From the NCBI GenBank assembly GCA_038101125.1, contig JAYNVZ010000012.1, forward strand, positions 1-30,372: 30,372 nucleotides of DNA. The letters run 5' to 3'. How positions within the stretch are numbered: position 1 is the first letter of the stretch; every line of letters begins with the position of its first letter. Position numbers and translations under genes: made by a program. The DNA comes from GCA-2698665 sp038101125. Lineage in GTDB: Bacteria > Pseudomonadota > Gammaproteobacteria > GCA-002705445 > GCA-002716945. Shown here one piece after another: positions 1 to 8,220 of this stretch. The notes beneath the pieces were generated by a model, which was not told the origin of the DNA, did no database searches, and saw only the letters and a program-made list of their open reading frames with translations.

Positions 1-516
1 ATCTAGAATATTATAATTAGCTTTAGTTGGCGTGAAATACTGATTAATAATATTTTCTATCTTAGGAGAATCTATAATTTTTATAGGATGTTCGAATATT
101 TTATCTAAATCTTCTTGTTTATTATAATATTTATTATTATAAACTAAGTGATAATCTGTCTGTCTATGTGAGTATATTAGCCCCTTTCTTTCACTAAGAC
201 CAACATCCACGAGTATATCTATTTTTCTTTTATTAAGATCGTTAATTGCATCTTCAATACTATTAATAGTTATTATTTTTAGATTAATGTTTAGGTACTG
301 GGATAACTCTTTAACTAATTCATATGTAAATCCTATTTTTTGATTTTTTATTTCATAATATGATGCTGGACTCGTCCTTATTCCAATTACGATTTCATCC
401 TTATTAAGAATTCTTTCATAATCGTTCTCACTCAAGGGTAAATACAGTTTAGATATTCCTATAATGATTAAAATAAGAAATGTTAGATATAATATTCTAG
501 ATAAGAAGTTCAGCAT
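1..516 (-). CDS. mltF: MltF-like membrane-bound lytic murein transglycosylase, N-terminal part (runs off the window)
   Basis: Reading the minus strand from the ATG at 516 gives 172 codons without a stop before the window edge, so the C-terminal part is missing. Residues about 4-25 are a hydrophobic signal or anchor. The rest looks like a periplasmic solute-binding (SBP_bac_3) domain: a strand like EIVIGIRTSPASYYE, then GFTYELVKELSQYL and DLNKRKIDILVDVGLSERK, the layout of the regulatory half of MltF, which cleaves peptidoglycan glycan strands at the outer membrane. The lytic transglycosylase domain that would prove this lies outside the window, so an amino-acid-binding or other SBP protein is possible. 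The start codon shares its A with the TGA stop of rne, implying cotranscription and translational coupling. Confidence 0.65.
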   Translation of the reverse strand, partial: MLNFLSRILYLTFLILIIIGISKLYLPLSENDYERILNKDEIVIGIRTSPASYYEIKNQKIGFTYELVKELSQYLNINLKIITINSIEDAINDLNKRKIDILVDVGLSERKGLIYSHRQTDYHLVYNNKYYNKQEDLDKIFEHPIKIIDSPKIENIINQYFTPTKANYNILD

Positions 517-2363
517 CAGTCACTATTGTTTGCTTTATTTTGTGAGGCATTCATAGGCTTTTTGTGATTAATATTTTTACCTTGATAACCCTTCTTCTTA
601 TTAAAAGATTTAAATTTATTATTATATTTATTATAGTTATTCTTATTATATCTCCTGCGACCATTATAGGATCTATGCTTATATACTTTTTTCGTTTTTA
701 TGCCAAATAATGATTTAATTTTATTTATTAGTCCTGCGAGTAAACCAACTTTTCTCTTTTGAGGAGGCTTCTTAATAGCAACAGGTTTTGGAGGAGAGCT
801 TTTTGGAGTTACTGCGCTAACAATTGCTTCCTCATAATGCGAACTTGTTTCATTCAATGTTTTTGTATTTTTTTCATTTATTTTATTCAATGATGCCTTA
901 AATTCTTCGCTAGTTCTATTTTCTCTATCAATATGATAGTTAGCGCCTTCAATCGTATTATCAGGCACAACCTTGATTGTAACTTTCTGTCTTAACTCTA
1001 TTCCTTGTATTAATTCTCTCTTATCATTCAAGAGATATGTAGCTAACCTTACCGGTAAGTAAACAGTTAGAGGTTTGCTATTTTTCATAGCTTCTTCTTC
1101 TAACATCCTTACTAAATTTACAGAGAGAGTAGATAGTGATTTAATATGACCAACTCCACCACATGTAGGACATTGTTGATTATTATTATCTATGATAGAT
1201 GATTTTAATTTTTGTCTTGAGATTTCCATCAAACCAAATTTTGATATTCTGCTAAATTGAATTTTAGCTTTATCAATCTTAGCTAGTTCAGCCATTTTCT
1301 TCATGACTGATTTTTGAGAATTGATTGACATCATATCGATAAAGTCAACTACTATGAGACCACCTATATCACGTAACTTCAATTGAGTAGATAGTGAAGC
1401 AGCTGCCTCAAGATTTGTGTTTAATGCGGTTTCCTCTATATCACCACCTTTTGTAGATTTAGCTGAGTTAACATCTATGCTTGTTAAAGCCTCGGTCGTA
1501 TCAAAAACAATATTTCCGCCTGATGGTAAAGTAACTTTTTTTCTATATACACTCTGTAGCTGTGTTTCGATCCCAAAGTTACTAAATATTGGAACAGGTT
1601 TAGTATAATGTTCAACCTTTACTTTTGAGTGAGGTATAAAATGTTCTTTAGCATTCATGAAATCATCATAAAACTTTTTATCATCTATTATTACTTCATT
1701 GATCGATTCATCTACATAATCTCTTATAGCTCTTGCAAGCATGCTGCTCTCTTGATAAATAAGAAAAGGTGCTTTTTTTAGTACAGAATTTTCAAGTATT
1801 GATTCATATATCTGTATCAAATAATTCATATCCCATTCAAGTGTTTCTTTATTTGTATCGAGACCAGAAGTTCTCATGATAATACTCATACCGTCGGGTA
1901 TATTCATATCGTTTAATAATTTTTTTGCGGCCATCCTGTCATTCCCTTCTAGTCTTCTTGAGACTCCACCTGTATTGGGATTTTTGGGCAATAGGACAAG
2001 GTACTTTCCTGCTAGGCTCAAATATGTTGTTAAAGCCGCACCTTTGGTACCTCTTTCTTCTTTGTCTATTTGTACTACAATCTCTTTGCCTGACTCAATG
2101 CAGTCACGAGATGTTTTTTGTTTACCCGGTGTGAATATATCTTGTGATATCTCTTTAAATGGCAAGAAGCCATGTCGTGACCTACCAAAATTTACAAATG
2201 CAGCTTCTAAACTAGGTTCTACTCTAGATATTGTTCCCTTGTATATATTTGATTTGATGTTTTTCGATGGTAAATCTATGTCTAATTCTGCCAATTTGTT
2301 GTCTTCGACTATAGCCAAGCGCAACTCTTCTCTCTGAGAAGCATTTATTAAAATTTGTTTCAT
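516..2363 (-). CDS. rne: Ribonuclease E, short form without the degradosome scaffold
   Basis: Endoribonuclease E starts mRNA decay and matures rRNA and tRNA. The 615-residue protein follows the E. coli RNase E catalytic half throughout: S1 domain (about 35-120, SNIYKGTISRVEPSLEAAFV), 5'-sensor and RNase H-like parts, DNase I-like domain with metal-binding Asp near 297 (TSIDVNSA) and 340 (VVDFIDM), and the Zn-link CPTC near 398-401. RNase G is less likely because the N-terminus matches RNase E. After residue 520 comes a basic tail with an amphipathic stretch (GLLAGLINKIKSLFG), probably the membrane-targeting helix, then an Arg/Lys/Asn/Tyr-rich RNA-binding-like end. The E. coli protein is over 1000 residues, so most of the scaffold region is absent. 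It is divergent from rluC, as in E. coli. Confidence 0.95.
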   Translation of the reverse strand: MKQILINASQREELRLAIVEDNKLAELDIDLPSKNIKSNIYKGTISRVEPSLEAAFVNFGRSRHGFLPFKEISQDIFTPGKQKTSRDCIESGKEIVVQIDKEERGTKGAALTTYLSLAGKYLVLLPKNPNTGGVSRRLEGNDRMAAKKLLNDMNIPDGMSIIMRTSGLDTNKETLEWDMNYLIQIYESILENSVLKKAPFLIYQESSMLARAIRDYVDESINEVIIDDKKFYDDFMNAKEHFIPHSKVKVEHYTKPVPIFSNFGIETQLQSVYRKKVTLPSGGNIVFDTTEALTSIDVNSAKSTKGGDIEETALNTNLEAAASLSTQLKLRDIGGLIVVDFIDMMSINSQKSVMKKMAELAKIDKAKIQFSRISKFGLMEISRQKLKSSIIDNNNQQCPTCGGVGHIKSLSTLSVNLVRMLEEEAMKNSKPLTVYLPVRLATYLLNDKRELIQGIELRQKVTIKVVPDNTIEGANYHIDRENRTSEEFKASLNKINEKNTKTLNETSSHYEEAIVSAVTPKSSPPKPVAIKKPPQKRKVGLLAGLINKIKSLFGIKTKKVYKHRSYNGRRRYNKNNYNKYNNKFKSFNKKKGYQGKNINHKKPMNASQNKANNSD

Positions 2364-2634
2364 TTGGAATCCTGTAATTCATTTTCTCTCTTTTTTGTAT
2401 GATTTTTATTATATTTTAAAAGGGTAGGGCTCTAAATTATTTTTAGACTCGATGACCTACCATTAATTAACATTTTTTCGTTAATTACTGTTGCTATTTC
2501 CTAATATAACTTGTTCAACAGTACTTTTTCTTTATTTTCAATGATTTAGCCTTTAAAATGACTAGTTCGTATTAAACAATATAAAAATCTTTGAATTAAT
2601 ATATCAATGATTTACACTATCTTCAAATAATATC
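2364..2634. promoter_or_regulatory. Divergent rne/rluC promoter and leader region
   Basis: This 271-base gap separates two divergent genes, so it should carry both promoters and the rne leader. In E. coli the rne leader mediates autoregulation by RNase E; that is family knowledge, not shown here. The clearest element is an 8-base inverted repeat, TAATTAAC at 2464-2471 and GTTAATTA at 2480-2487, with an 8-base T-rich spacer. I could not pin a convincing -35/-10 pair in this AT-rich sequence. No small ORF stands out. Confidence 0.5.
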
Positions 2635-3567
2635 GTGTCTAATTCAAATAAAATTACTGTCAGAAAAGTCACCATTGACAAGGATCAAGAAGGCCAAAGA
2701 GTGGACAATTACTTAAGAAAGATGTTGCCTGGCGTCCCTAATAGCCTAATTTATAAAATCATCAGGGATGGACAAGTTAGAGTTAATAGCGGAAGAATTA
2801 AGCCTTTATACAAACTAAAAAATAGAGATATAGTGAGAATCCCACCGGTTTCGATTGATCTAAAACCTCAATCTTTATCAAAATCACTCATTAAAGATAT
2901 TAAAAAAATTATATTATATGAGAATGACGATTTCATGGTAATTGATAAACCTGCTGGTATAGCTGTTCACTCAGGATCAAAAATTAAAAACGATATCATG
3001 TCTAGTTTAAGATCAATTGAAAAATATAAATCATTGTCCTTGGTTCATAGGTTAGATCAAAATACGAGTGGATGTCTAATTTTAGCTAAAAATTATCAGT
3101 CTGCCTCCGGATTAGGAAAAATATTTCAATCAGGAATGGTTGAAAAGAATTACCTGTCACTTTTATCTGGTTCACTAAGCGGGGACAAAGTGGCTGTAGA
3201 ACAACCAATTATTCGTAATAAAAATAATAGAAGTAATTCTGTTTCAATTTCTAAAAACGGAAAAGATGCGTTTTCGTATATTACATTGATTAAACAGTAT
3301 AAAGAATGCTGTCTTGTAGATATTAAAATAGAAACAGGACGTATGCATCAAATTAGAGTCCATGCTTCGAGCATCAATCAACCAGTGTGTGGCGATACTA
3401 AATATGGAGATGTAGGTGTTAATAAAAGAATGAGAGATTTTGGTCTAGGTAGAATGTTCCTTCATGCAAAAAAAATTTCTTTTTTTTATAATGGAAAACA
3501 TACTATTGAGTCTCCAACTCCTGAAGACCTATCATTAGTAATTGATAAACTTAAAAATCAATTATAA
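2635..3567 (+). CDS. rluC: Ribosomal large subunit pseudouridine synthase C
   Basis: RluC isomerises uridines 955, 2504 and 2580 (E. coli numbering) of 23S rRNA to pseudouridine. The 310-residue protein has an S4-like RNA-binding domain at about 20-70 (GQRVDNYLRKMLPGVPNSLI, RIKPLYKL) and a RluA-family catalytic domain with the signature HRLDQNTSG, where Asp141 is the expected nucleophile, followed by GRMHQIRVHA. The N-terminus matches RluC better than RluA or RluD, and the position divergent from rne is that of E. coli rluC. The start is GTG at 2635; no good Shine-Dalgarno sequence precedes it, but the protein begins where family members begin. sppA follows after 31 bases. Confidence 0.93.
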   Translation: MSNSNKITVRKVTIDKDQEGQRVDNYLRKMLPGVPNSLIYKIIRDGQVRVNSGRIKPLYKLKNRDIVRIPPVSIDLKPQSLSKSLIKDIKKIILYENDDFMVIDKPAGIAVHSGSKIKNDIMSSLRSIEKYKSLSLVHRLDQNTSGCLILAKNYQSASGLGKIFQSGMVEKNYLSLLSGSLSGDKVAVEQPIIRNKNNRSNSVSISKNGKDAFSYITLIKQYKECCLVDIKIETGRMHQIRVHASSINQPVCGDTKYGDVGVNKRMRDFGLGRMFLHAKKISFFYNGKHTIESPTPEDLSLVIDKLKNQL

Positions 3568-3598
3568 TATAATATTTAGATAATGAGAGTTTAAAGAA

Positions 3599-4492
3599 AT
3601 GAGTGATGATAAGTTATTAAAAGATATAGTCGATTCTCTGCTAGAAGAGCGAAAATCAGATAAAAAATTCAAATTTTTAACAAGATCTATATTTTTTGTT
3701 TTTACACTAATTTTAGTAGTTTCCATCACACTCTCTACAACAGATAATATAAATCAAACAAATAAACATGTCGCAGTAGTAGAGGTTACTGGAATGATCT
3801 CTTCAGCTGGGCCAGTGCACCCTGATGTAATTCTTCCACACATACAGAATGCAGTTAAGAATGATAACTGTGTTGGGATTATCCTCAAAATTAATAGTCC
3901 AGGAGGAAGTGCAACTCAATCAAAGATTATATTTGATGAAATAAAAAAAATTAGGTCAACAACAGATAAAAAAATATATGCTGTTATAGATGATGTAGGA
4001 GCTTCCGGTGGATATTACATTGCAGCTAGTGCCGATCAAATATTCTCAAGCTCTTCTAGTATCGTTGGATCAATAGGAGTAAGATTAGACAGTTTTAATG
4101 TTTCTCGATTAATGGATAAATTGGGTGTTGATTCTCAGACGCTATCATCTGGTAAAGATAAAACAATGCTAGATCCCTTTTTGCCATTAACACCCAAACA
4201 TCGTATTCATTTGGAAAGACTTTTACAAAATATTCATAATCAATTTATACAAGATATTGAGTCATCTAGAGGCGACAAAATAACTGAAGATGTCTTTACT
4301 GGTTTGTTCTGGACAGGTATAGAGGCTAAAAGAATTGGCCTAATCGATGATTTATTATCTACATATGATGTGAGTGAGAAATTTTTTAATAACAACCCAT
4401 TGATTGTTTATAATAAAGAAAAAGATATAGTTAAAGAATTATTAAATTCAACCCTAAATGTATCTAACACAATCTTTGGTATTAAATATTAG
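3599..4492 (+). CDS. sppA: SppA-type signal peptide peptidase (family S49), short form
   Basis: A membrane-anchored serine protease that degrades signal peptides left after export. The 297-residue protein has one transmembrane segment at about 27-46, with the catalytic domain outside the cytoplasm. It shows INSPGGS (99-104), the nucleophile motif DVGASGGYYIA with Ser136, SSIVGSIGV, and SSGKDKTMLDPF, where Lys188 aligns best with the catalytic base of the Ser-Lys dyad. It is the single-domain form of Bacillus and many marine gammaproteobacteria, not the duplicated 67-kDa E. coli form. SohB is another S49 peptidase, but its extra N-terminal region is not seen. The TAG stop touches the next gene's start region (TAGTGATG), so coupling to nnrD is likely. 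Confidence 0.88.
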   Translation: MSDDKLLKDIVDSLLEERKSDKKFKFLTRSIFFVFTLILVVSITLSTTDNINQTNKHVAVVEVTGMISSAGPVHPDVILPHIQNAVKNDNCVGIILKINSPGGSATQSKIIFDEIKKIRSTTDKKIYAVIDDVGASGGYYIAASADQIFSSSSSIVGSIGVRLDSFNVSRLMDKLGVDSQTLSSGKDKTMLDPFLPLTPKHRIHLERLLQNIHNQFIQDIESSRGDKITEDVFTGLFWTGIEAKRIGLIDDLLSTYDVSEKFFNNNPLIVYNKEKDIVKELLNSTLNVSNTIFGIKY

Positions 4493-4494
4493 TG

Positions 4495-5385
4495 ATGCTC
4501 TATAAAATCTTCTCGAAGATATTGGAAGATAAAACACATTATATCTCATTAGAGAAAAACTCCAAAAATGACTTTCTAGCAGAATTTACAATAGAAAATA
4601 CGGTAAATACTTATAAGGGTTCATTTGGCAAAACTTTGATTTTAGGAGGATCTGATGGTTATCTTGGTGCCGTGTTGATTTCTGGAATTTCCGCGCTAAG
4701 ATCAGGATCGCGATACGTCGAAATATTTTCAACTGAACGACATCTTTCCTTAATATCTACATATCAACCAGAGTTGATTTCATCATCAGCTTTTGATGGA
4801 TTAGAGGAGAAATTTGTGTCATATAAAAATTTGCTTCTAGGTCCAGGCATGGCTAATGACAAATGGTCAAGCAAAATATTTTTATTATTTAAAGATTTCA
4901 TTCTCAATAATAAATTTGACAAAAATATCGTTGTTGATGCAGGGTTTCTGAATTTACTATCTAAAGATCCATTTAAAAATGATAATTGGATTTTAACTCC
5001 ACATATTGGAGAAGCAGCCAATCTTTTAAACATAAGTAAAGAAAATATCATAAAGAATAAGATTGATTCCGCAAAACAAATTCAAAAGATATATGGGGGA
5101 ATAATTATTATCAAAGGTCATGAGACTATAATTCAGACAGAGACTCAAACATTTATATGTGGACATGGTAATAGTAGTATGGGAACAGCAGGCATGGGGG
5201 ATTGTTTGGCTGGGATCATTATATCTCTAATATCTTTGGTGAATAAAAAAGATTATAATAATGCTGTATTATATGCAGTAGCCGCCCATTCTCTTGCTGC
5301 AGATAATGTCTTATCCAGACAAGGTGGAATTGGAATTTTAGCCAGCGATGTAATAGTTGAAATTAATAAATTATTAAATGATTAA
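4495..5385 (+). CDS. nnrD: ADP-dependent (S)-NAD(P)H-hydrate dehydratase, single domain
   Basis: NnrD repairs hydrated NADH and NADPH using ADP. The ribokinase-like fold is marked by GKTLILGGSDGYLGA, LLLGPGM, TPHIGEAANLL, IIIIKGHETII and the nucleotide-binding motif NSSMGTAGMGDCLAGI. In E. coli and most relatives this domain is fused behind the NnrE epimerase domain in one protein of about 500 residues; here the 296-residue product is the dehydratase alone and no epimerase gene is in the window. A GTG at 4492 is an alternative start three bases upstream; the ATG at 4495 is preferred only because of codon type. The next gene is tsaE, the same order as E. coli nnr-tsaE. Confidence 0.9.
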   Translation: MLYKIFSKILEDKTHYISLEKNSKNDFLAEFTIENTVNTYKGSFGKTLILGGSDGYLGAVLISGISALRSGSRYVEIFSTERHLSLISTYQPELISSSAFDGLEEKFVSYKNLLLGPGMANDKWSSKIFLLFKDFILNNKFDKNIVVDAGFLNLLSKDPFKNDNWILTPHIGEAANLLNISKENIIKNKIDSAKQIQKIYGGIIIIKGHETIIQTETQTFICGHGNSSMGTAGMGDCLAGIIISLISLVNKKDYNNAVLYAVAAHSLAADNVLSRQGGIGILASDVIVEINKLLND

Positions 5386-5406
5386 ATAACACTTTAACAA
5401 TATACA

Positions 5407-5838
5407 ATGAAAAAAAATTACTATCATATCGATGATGAAAAACTTTATTACAAAATAATTAGTAAATTAAAAATCTCTCAAGAAAAATTGATTATCTTTT
5501 TAAATGGTGATGTAGGAGCCGGCAAGACTGCTTTTGTGAAATCGTATCTATCATTTTTAGGCGCAGATAATGATGCTACAAGCCCAACGTTTACAATAGT
5601 AAACGAATACTTAGATATTTCTCAAAAAAAAATTTATCATTATGATTTTTATCGTTTAAAAGATAAAAATGAATTATTTGAGATAGGCATAGACTATTAT
5701 CTCGATCAGCCTGGTATTCACTTTGTTGAATGGTCTAAAGAGTTTTTAAATTATCTTCCTAAGCCTGATATAAATATTTCATTTCTCATTCTTCACAGCT
5801 CAAGATTAATCACGGTTGAAGTTAATAATGAAAAGTAG
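5407..5838 (+). CDS. tsaE: tRNA threonylcarbamoyladenosine biosynthesis ATPase TsaE
   Basis: TsaE is the ATPase partner of the TsaB-TsaD complex that makes t6A37 on ANN-decoding tRNAs. The 143-residue protein has the Walker A motif GDVGAGKTAFVK (about 35-46), the conserved ATSPTFTIVNEY stretch, HYDFYRLKD and the terminal HFVEWSKEF motif, all family hallmarks. Its length is close to the usual 150. It sits 21 bases after nnrD and its last 11 bases overlap the probable miaA start. E. coli has amiB and mutL between tsaE and miaA; both are missing here. Confidence 0.93.
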   Translation: MKKNYYHIDDEKLYYKIISKLKISQEKLIIFLNGDVGAGKTAFVKSYLSFLGADNDATSPTFTIVNEYLDISQKKIYHYDFYRLKDKNELFEIGIDYYLDQPGIHFVEWSKEFLNYLPKPDINISFLILHSSRLITVEVNNEK

Positions 5839-6769
5839 ATTACCGATAATATGTATAATGGGATGTACCTGCACGGGCAAGACAGAGCTAGCCATAAGTT
5901 TACAAAAAAGTTTTCCAATTGAGATCATAAGTGTTGATTCAGCCATGATATATAAAGAATTGAATATTGGCACAGATAAACCTTCTAATGAAATTCTTAA
6001 TACCGTTAAACATCATCTTATAAATATCCGCAAACCAAATGAAGATTATAATGTTGGAAACTTTTATAAAGATACGGAATTCTTAATCAAAGATATTCAT
6101 ATGCGTAATAAAATACCTCTACTCGTAGGTGGCTCCCTGATGTATTTTAATAGTTTGTATAAGGGACTATCAGATCTTCCGGATAAAAATGTCACAGAAA
6201 GAGAGTTAATTGATTATTTAGCAAGTAAATATTCGTTAAGAGATCTACATTACTGTTTGAAGCACATTGATTTGACATCATACAATAAAATTAACCCAAA
6301 TGATTCTCAGAGAATACAAAGAGCAATTGAGGTATATTTGACAACTGGTAAACCAATTTCTTCATTCTTTGATAACAAAAAAAACTTCCTCGATGCTTAT
6401 GATGTAATAACTATACAAATGCATTCGAAAGAAAGATTATTTGTACATGAGAGAATTGAATCAAGAACAAGAGAAATGTTTCAGAGAGGTTTGATAGAGG
6501 AAGTAGAATTTGTTTCTAGAAAATATAATCTTACTCTTAGATCTAAATCCATGAAAATTATAGGCTATAAGCAAGTATTAGAGTTCTTGGAAAATAGTGG
6601 AAATTTTGAAGATCTAGTAAATCAGTGTATTTTTGCTACCCGCCAACTTGCTAAGCGACAGATCACATGGCTCAAGCAATTTCCCTCAGATATTGAGGTT
6701 GATATTAAGAATTTTGACCCCAATATTATTCATAGGCTAGTTGACAGTCATTGCAATTTAAGCAAATAG
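5828..6769 (+). CDS. miaA: tRNA dimethylallyltransferase MiaA
   Basis: MiaA adds a dimethylallyl group to A37 of tRNAs reading UNN codons. The 313-residue protein carries a P-loop (GCTCTGKT, residues 12-19), SVDSAMIYKELNIGTDKPS (the usual DSALVYRGMDIGTAKP region), LVGGSLMYFNSLYKGL and NDSQRIQRAIEVY. The P-loop is unusual in having two cysteines where most family members read GPTASGKT. A longer reading begins at TTG 5816, but ATG 5828 puts the P-loop at the normal distance from the N-terminus and leaves an 11-base overlap with tsaE. hfq follows after 57 bases, the standard miaA-hfq order. Confidence 0.93.
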   Translation: MKSRLPIICIMGCTCTGKTELAISLQKSFPIEIISVDSAMIYKELNIGTDKPSNEILNTVKHHLINIRKPNEDYNVGNFYKDTEFLIKDIHMRNKIPLLVGGSLMYFNSLYKGLSDLPDKNVTERELIDYLASKYSLRDLHYCLKHIDLTSYNKINPNDSQRIQRAIEVYLTTGKPISSFFDNKKNFLDAYDVITIQMHSKERLFVHERIESRTREMFQRGLIEEVEFVSRKYNLTLRSKSMKIIGYKQVLEFLENSGNFEDLVNQCIFATRQLAKRQITWLKQFPSDIEVDIKNFDPNIIHRLVDSHCNLSK

Positions 6770-6826
6770 TGTCAATATTAACTATATAATGATCAATAAG
6801 AGCATTATGTTTAGTAGGGTATTAGT

Positions 6827-7045
6827 ATGCAAGATAATCTTCAAGATAAGTTTCTGAATAAGCTCAGGAAAGACAAAATTCATGTCTCAATTTTTCTCAT
6901 GAATGGTATTAAACTTGATGGTGTTATAGAAGCATTTGACCCATATACTATTATGCTCAAAAACAAAATAACTCAGAGTATATATAAACATGCAATTTCA
7001 ACAATTGTTCCAAATCAATCTAGTAAAATAGAAATTGATGAGTAA
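6827..7045 (+). CDS. hfq: RNA chaperone Hfq
   Basis: Hfq is the hexameric Sm-like chaperone that pairs small RNAs with mRNAs. The 72-residue protein holds both Sm motifs (VSIFLMNGIKLDGVIEAFD and YKHAISTIVP). Proximal-face residues are kept: Gln6 (E. coli Gln8), Tyr53, Lys54 and His55 (E. coli Tyr55-Lys56-His57), with Tyr40 replacing Phe42. The rim patch is basic but mostly lysine (Arg14, Lys15, Lys17 for Arg16, Arg17, Arg19). The C-terminal tail is only a few residues, much shorter than in E. coli. A working RNA-binding Hfq is expected. hflX, which follows hfq in E. coli, is absent. Confidence 0.96.
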   Translation: MQDNLQDKFLNKLRKDKIHVSIFLMNGIKLDGVIEAFDPYTIMLKNKITQSIYKHAISTIVPNQSSKIEIDE

Positions 7046-7083
7046 AGGTCTTTATATTATGATGTATTCAAAGGAGTATTAAT

Positions 7084-8220
7084 ATGGCATGGAATGAACC
7101 TGGCGGCAGCAAAGATCCTTGGAGTCGCAAACCTAAGGGTAACTCAGAAGTAGACAAACTGATTAATGAATTTTCAAAATCATTTAAAGATCTACTTGGT
7201 GGCTCAAGTGGTGGCTCAAGCGGAAATAAAAAGAATACATCAATTTTTATAGCACTTATTGCCGTATTTTATTTATTAAGCGGTATATATATCGTGAATG
7301 ATGGTGAAAGAGGAGTTGTTCTTCAATTTGGTAGTTATCATTCTATGACTTCTCCTGGCCCTCATTGGGTGCCTAGACTAATTCAAAAAGCAGAAATCGT
7401 AGATGTTTCAAAAATAAGATCGAGCCAACAAAAAGCAGTTATGTTAACTGAAGATGAAAACATAGTAAGTGTTAATTTTGCAATCCAATATGATGTTAAA
7501 GATGCAAGTGATTTCATTTTCAATTTGAGAGACCCAGATGAAACTTTAGGTGCGGCAGGTGAAAGCGCAATTCGAGAAGTGGTTGGTAAAAATAGCATGG
7601 ATTTTATAATAACTGAAGGCAGAGAAGAAATTGCTTCTAATACAAAAGATCTGCTTCAGAGATTGCTTGATGAGTATCAGTCTGGTATTAATGTACAAAC
7701 TGTTAATATTCTAGAAGCTCAACCTCCAGAACAAGTTCAAGACGCATTTTCTGATGCTATTAGAGCTAGGGAAGATGAACAACGGTATATTAATGAAGCT
7801 GAAGCATATAGAAATGAAATTATTCCTCTTGCGCGTGGTGAGGCTAAACAAATATTAGAAGAAGCCAAAGCCTATAAGGTCAAGATTATTAAATCTGCGG
7901 AAGGTGAAGCGTTAAGGTTCTCTAATTTATATGAAGAATATGAAAAAGCTCCAGCGGTTACAAGAGAAAGACTTTATTTGGAAGCAGTAGAATCTGTATT
8001 AGCCAATACATCAAAAGTTATGGTTGATGTAGAAGGTGGAAATAATCTTTTATATCTACCTCTAGATAAAATAATGGAATCTAGATCAAGGAATCTAGAT
8101 GATTCAAATACTTCACCTAATCAGGATTTGAACAGAGAAACAATTAATTCTTTATCCGACAAAATTAGGAATAACAGAAATAGTTTTAATTCAAGAAAGA
8201 GAGATTTATACAGTGAATAA
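7084..8220 (+). CDS. hflK: FtsH-modulator membrane protein HflK
   Basis: HflK and HflC form a large membrane complex that encloses and restrains the FtsH protease. The 378-residue protein has the typical Gly/Ser-rich N-terminus beginning MAWNEPGGSKDPW, one transmembrane helix at about 52-71, an SPFH/band-7 domain (NDGERGVVLQFGSY, PGPHWVPRLI, VNILEAQPPEQVQDAF) and a long Glu/Ala-rich helix. The start has a strong Shine-Dalgarno sequence (AAGGAG at 7070-7075). The stop overlaps the hflC start by 8 bases, fitting equal synthesis of the two subunits. Confidence 0.95.
   Translation: MAWNEPGGSKDPWSRKPKGNSEVDKLINEFSKSFKDLLGGSSGGSSGNKKNTSIFIALIAVFYLLSGIYIVNDGERGVVLQFGSYHSMTSPGPHWVPRLIQKAEIVDVSKIRSSQQKAVMLTEDENIVSVNFAIQYDVKDASDFIFNLRDPDETLGAAGESAIREVVGKNSMDFIITEGREEIASNTKDLLQRLLDEYQSGINVQTVNILEAQPPEQVQDAFSDAIRAREDEQRYINEAEAYRNEIIPLARGEAKQILEEAKAYKVKIIKSAEGEALRFSNLYEEYEKAPAVTRERLYLEAVESVLANTSKVMVDVEGGNNLLYLPLDKIMESRSRNLDDSNTSPNQDLNRETINSLSDKIRNNRNSFNSRKRDLYSE

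Noticed and set aside
1417..2337. Plus-strand open frames across rne
   Set aside because: They are antisense shadows of the strongly conserved RNase E frame and show no protein family features.
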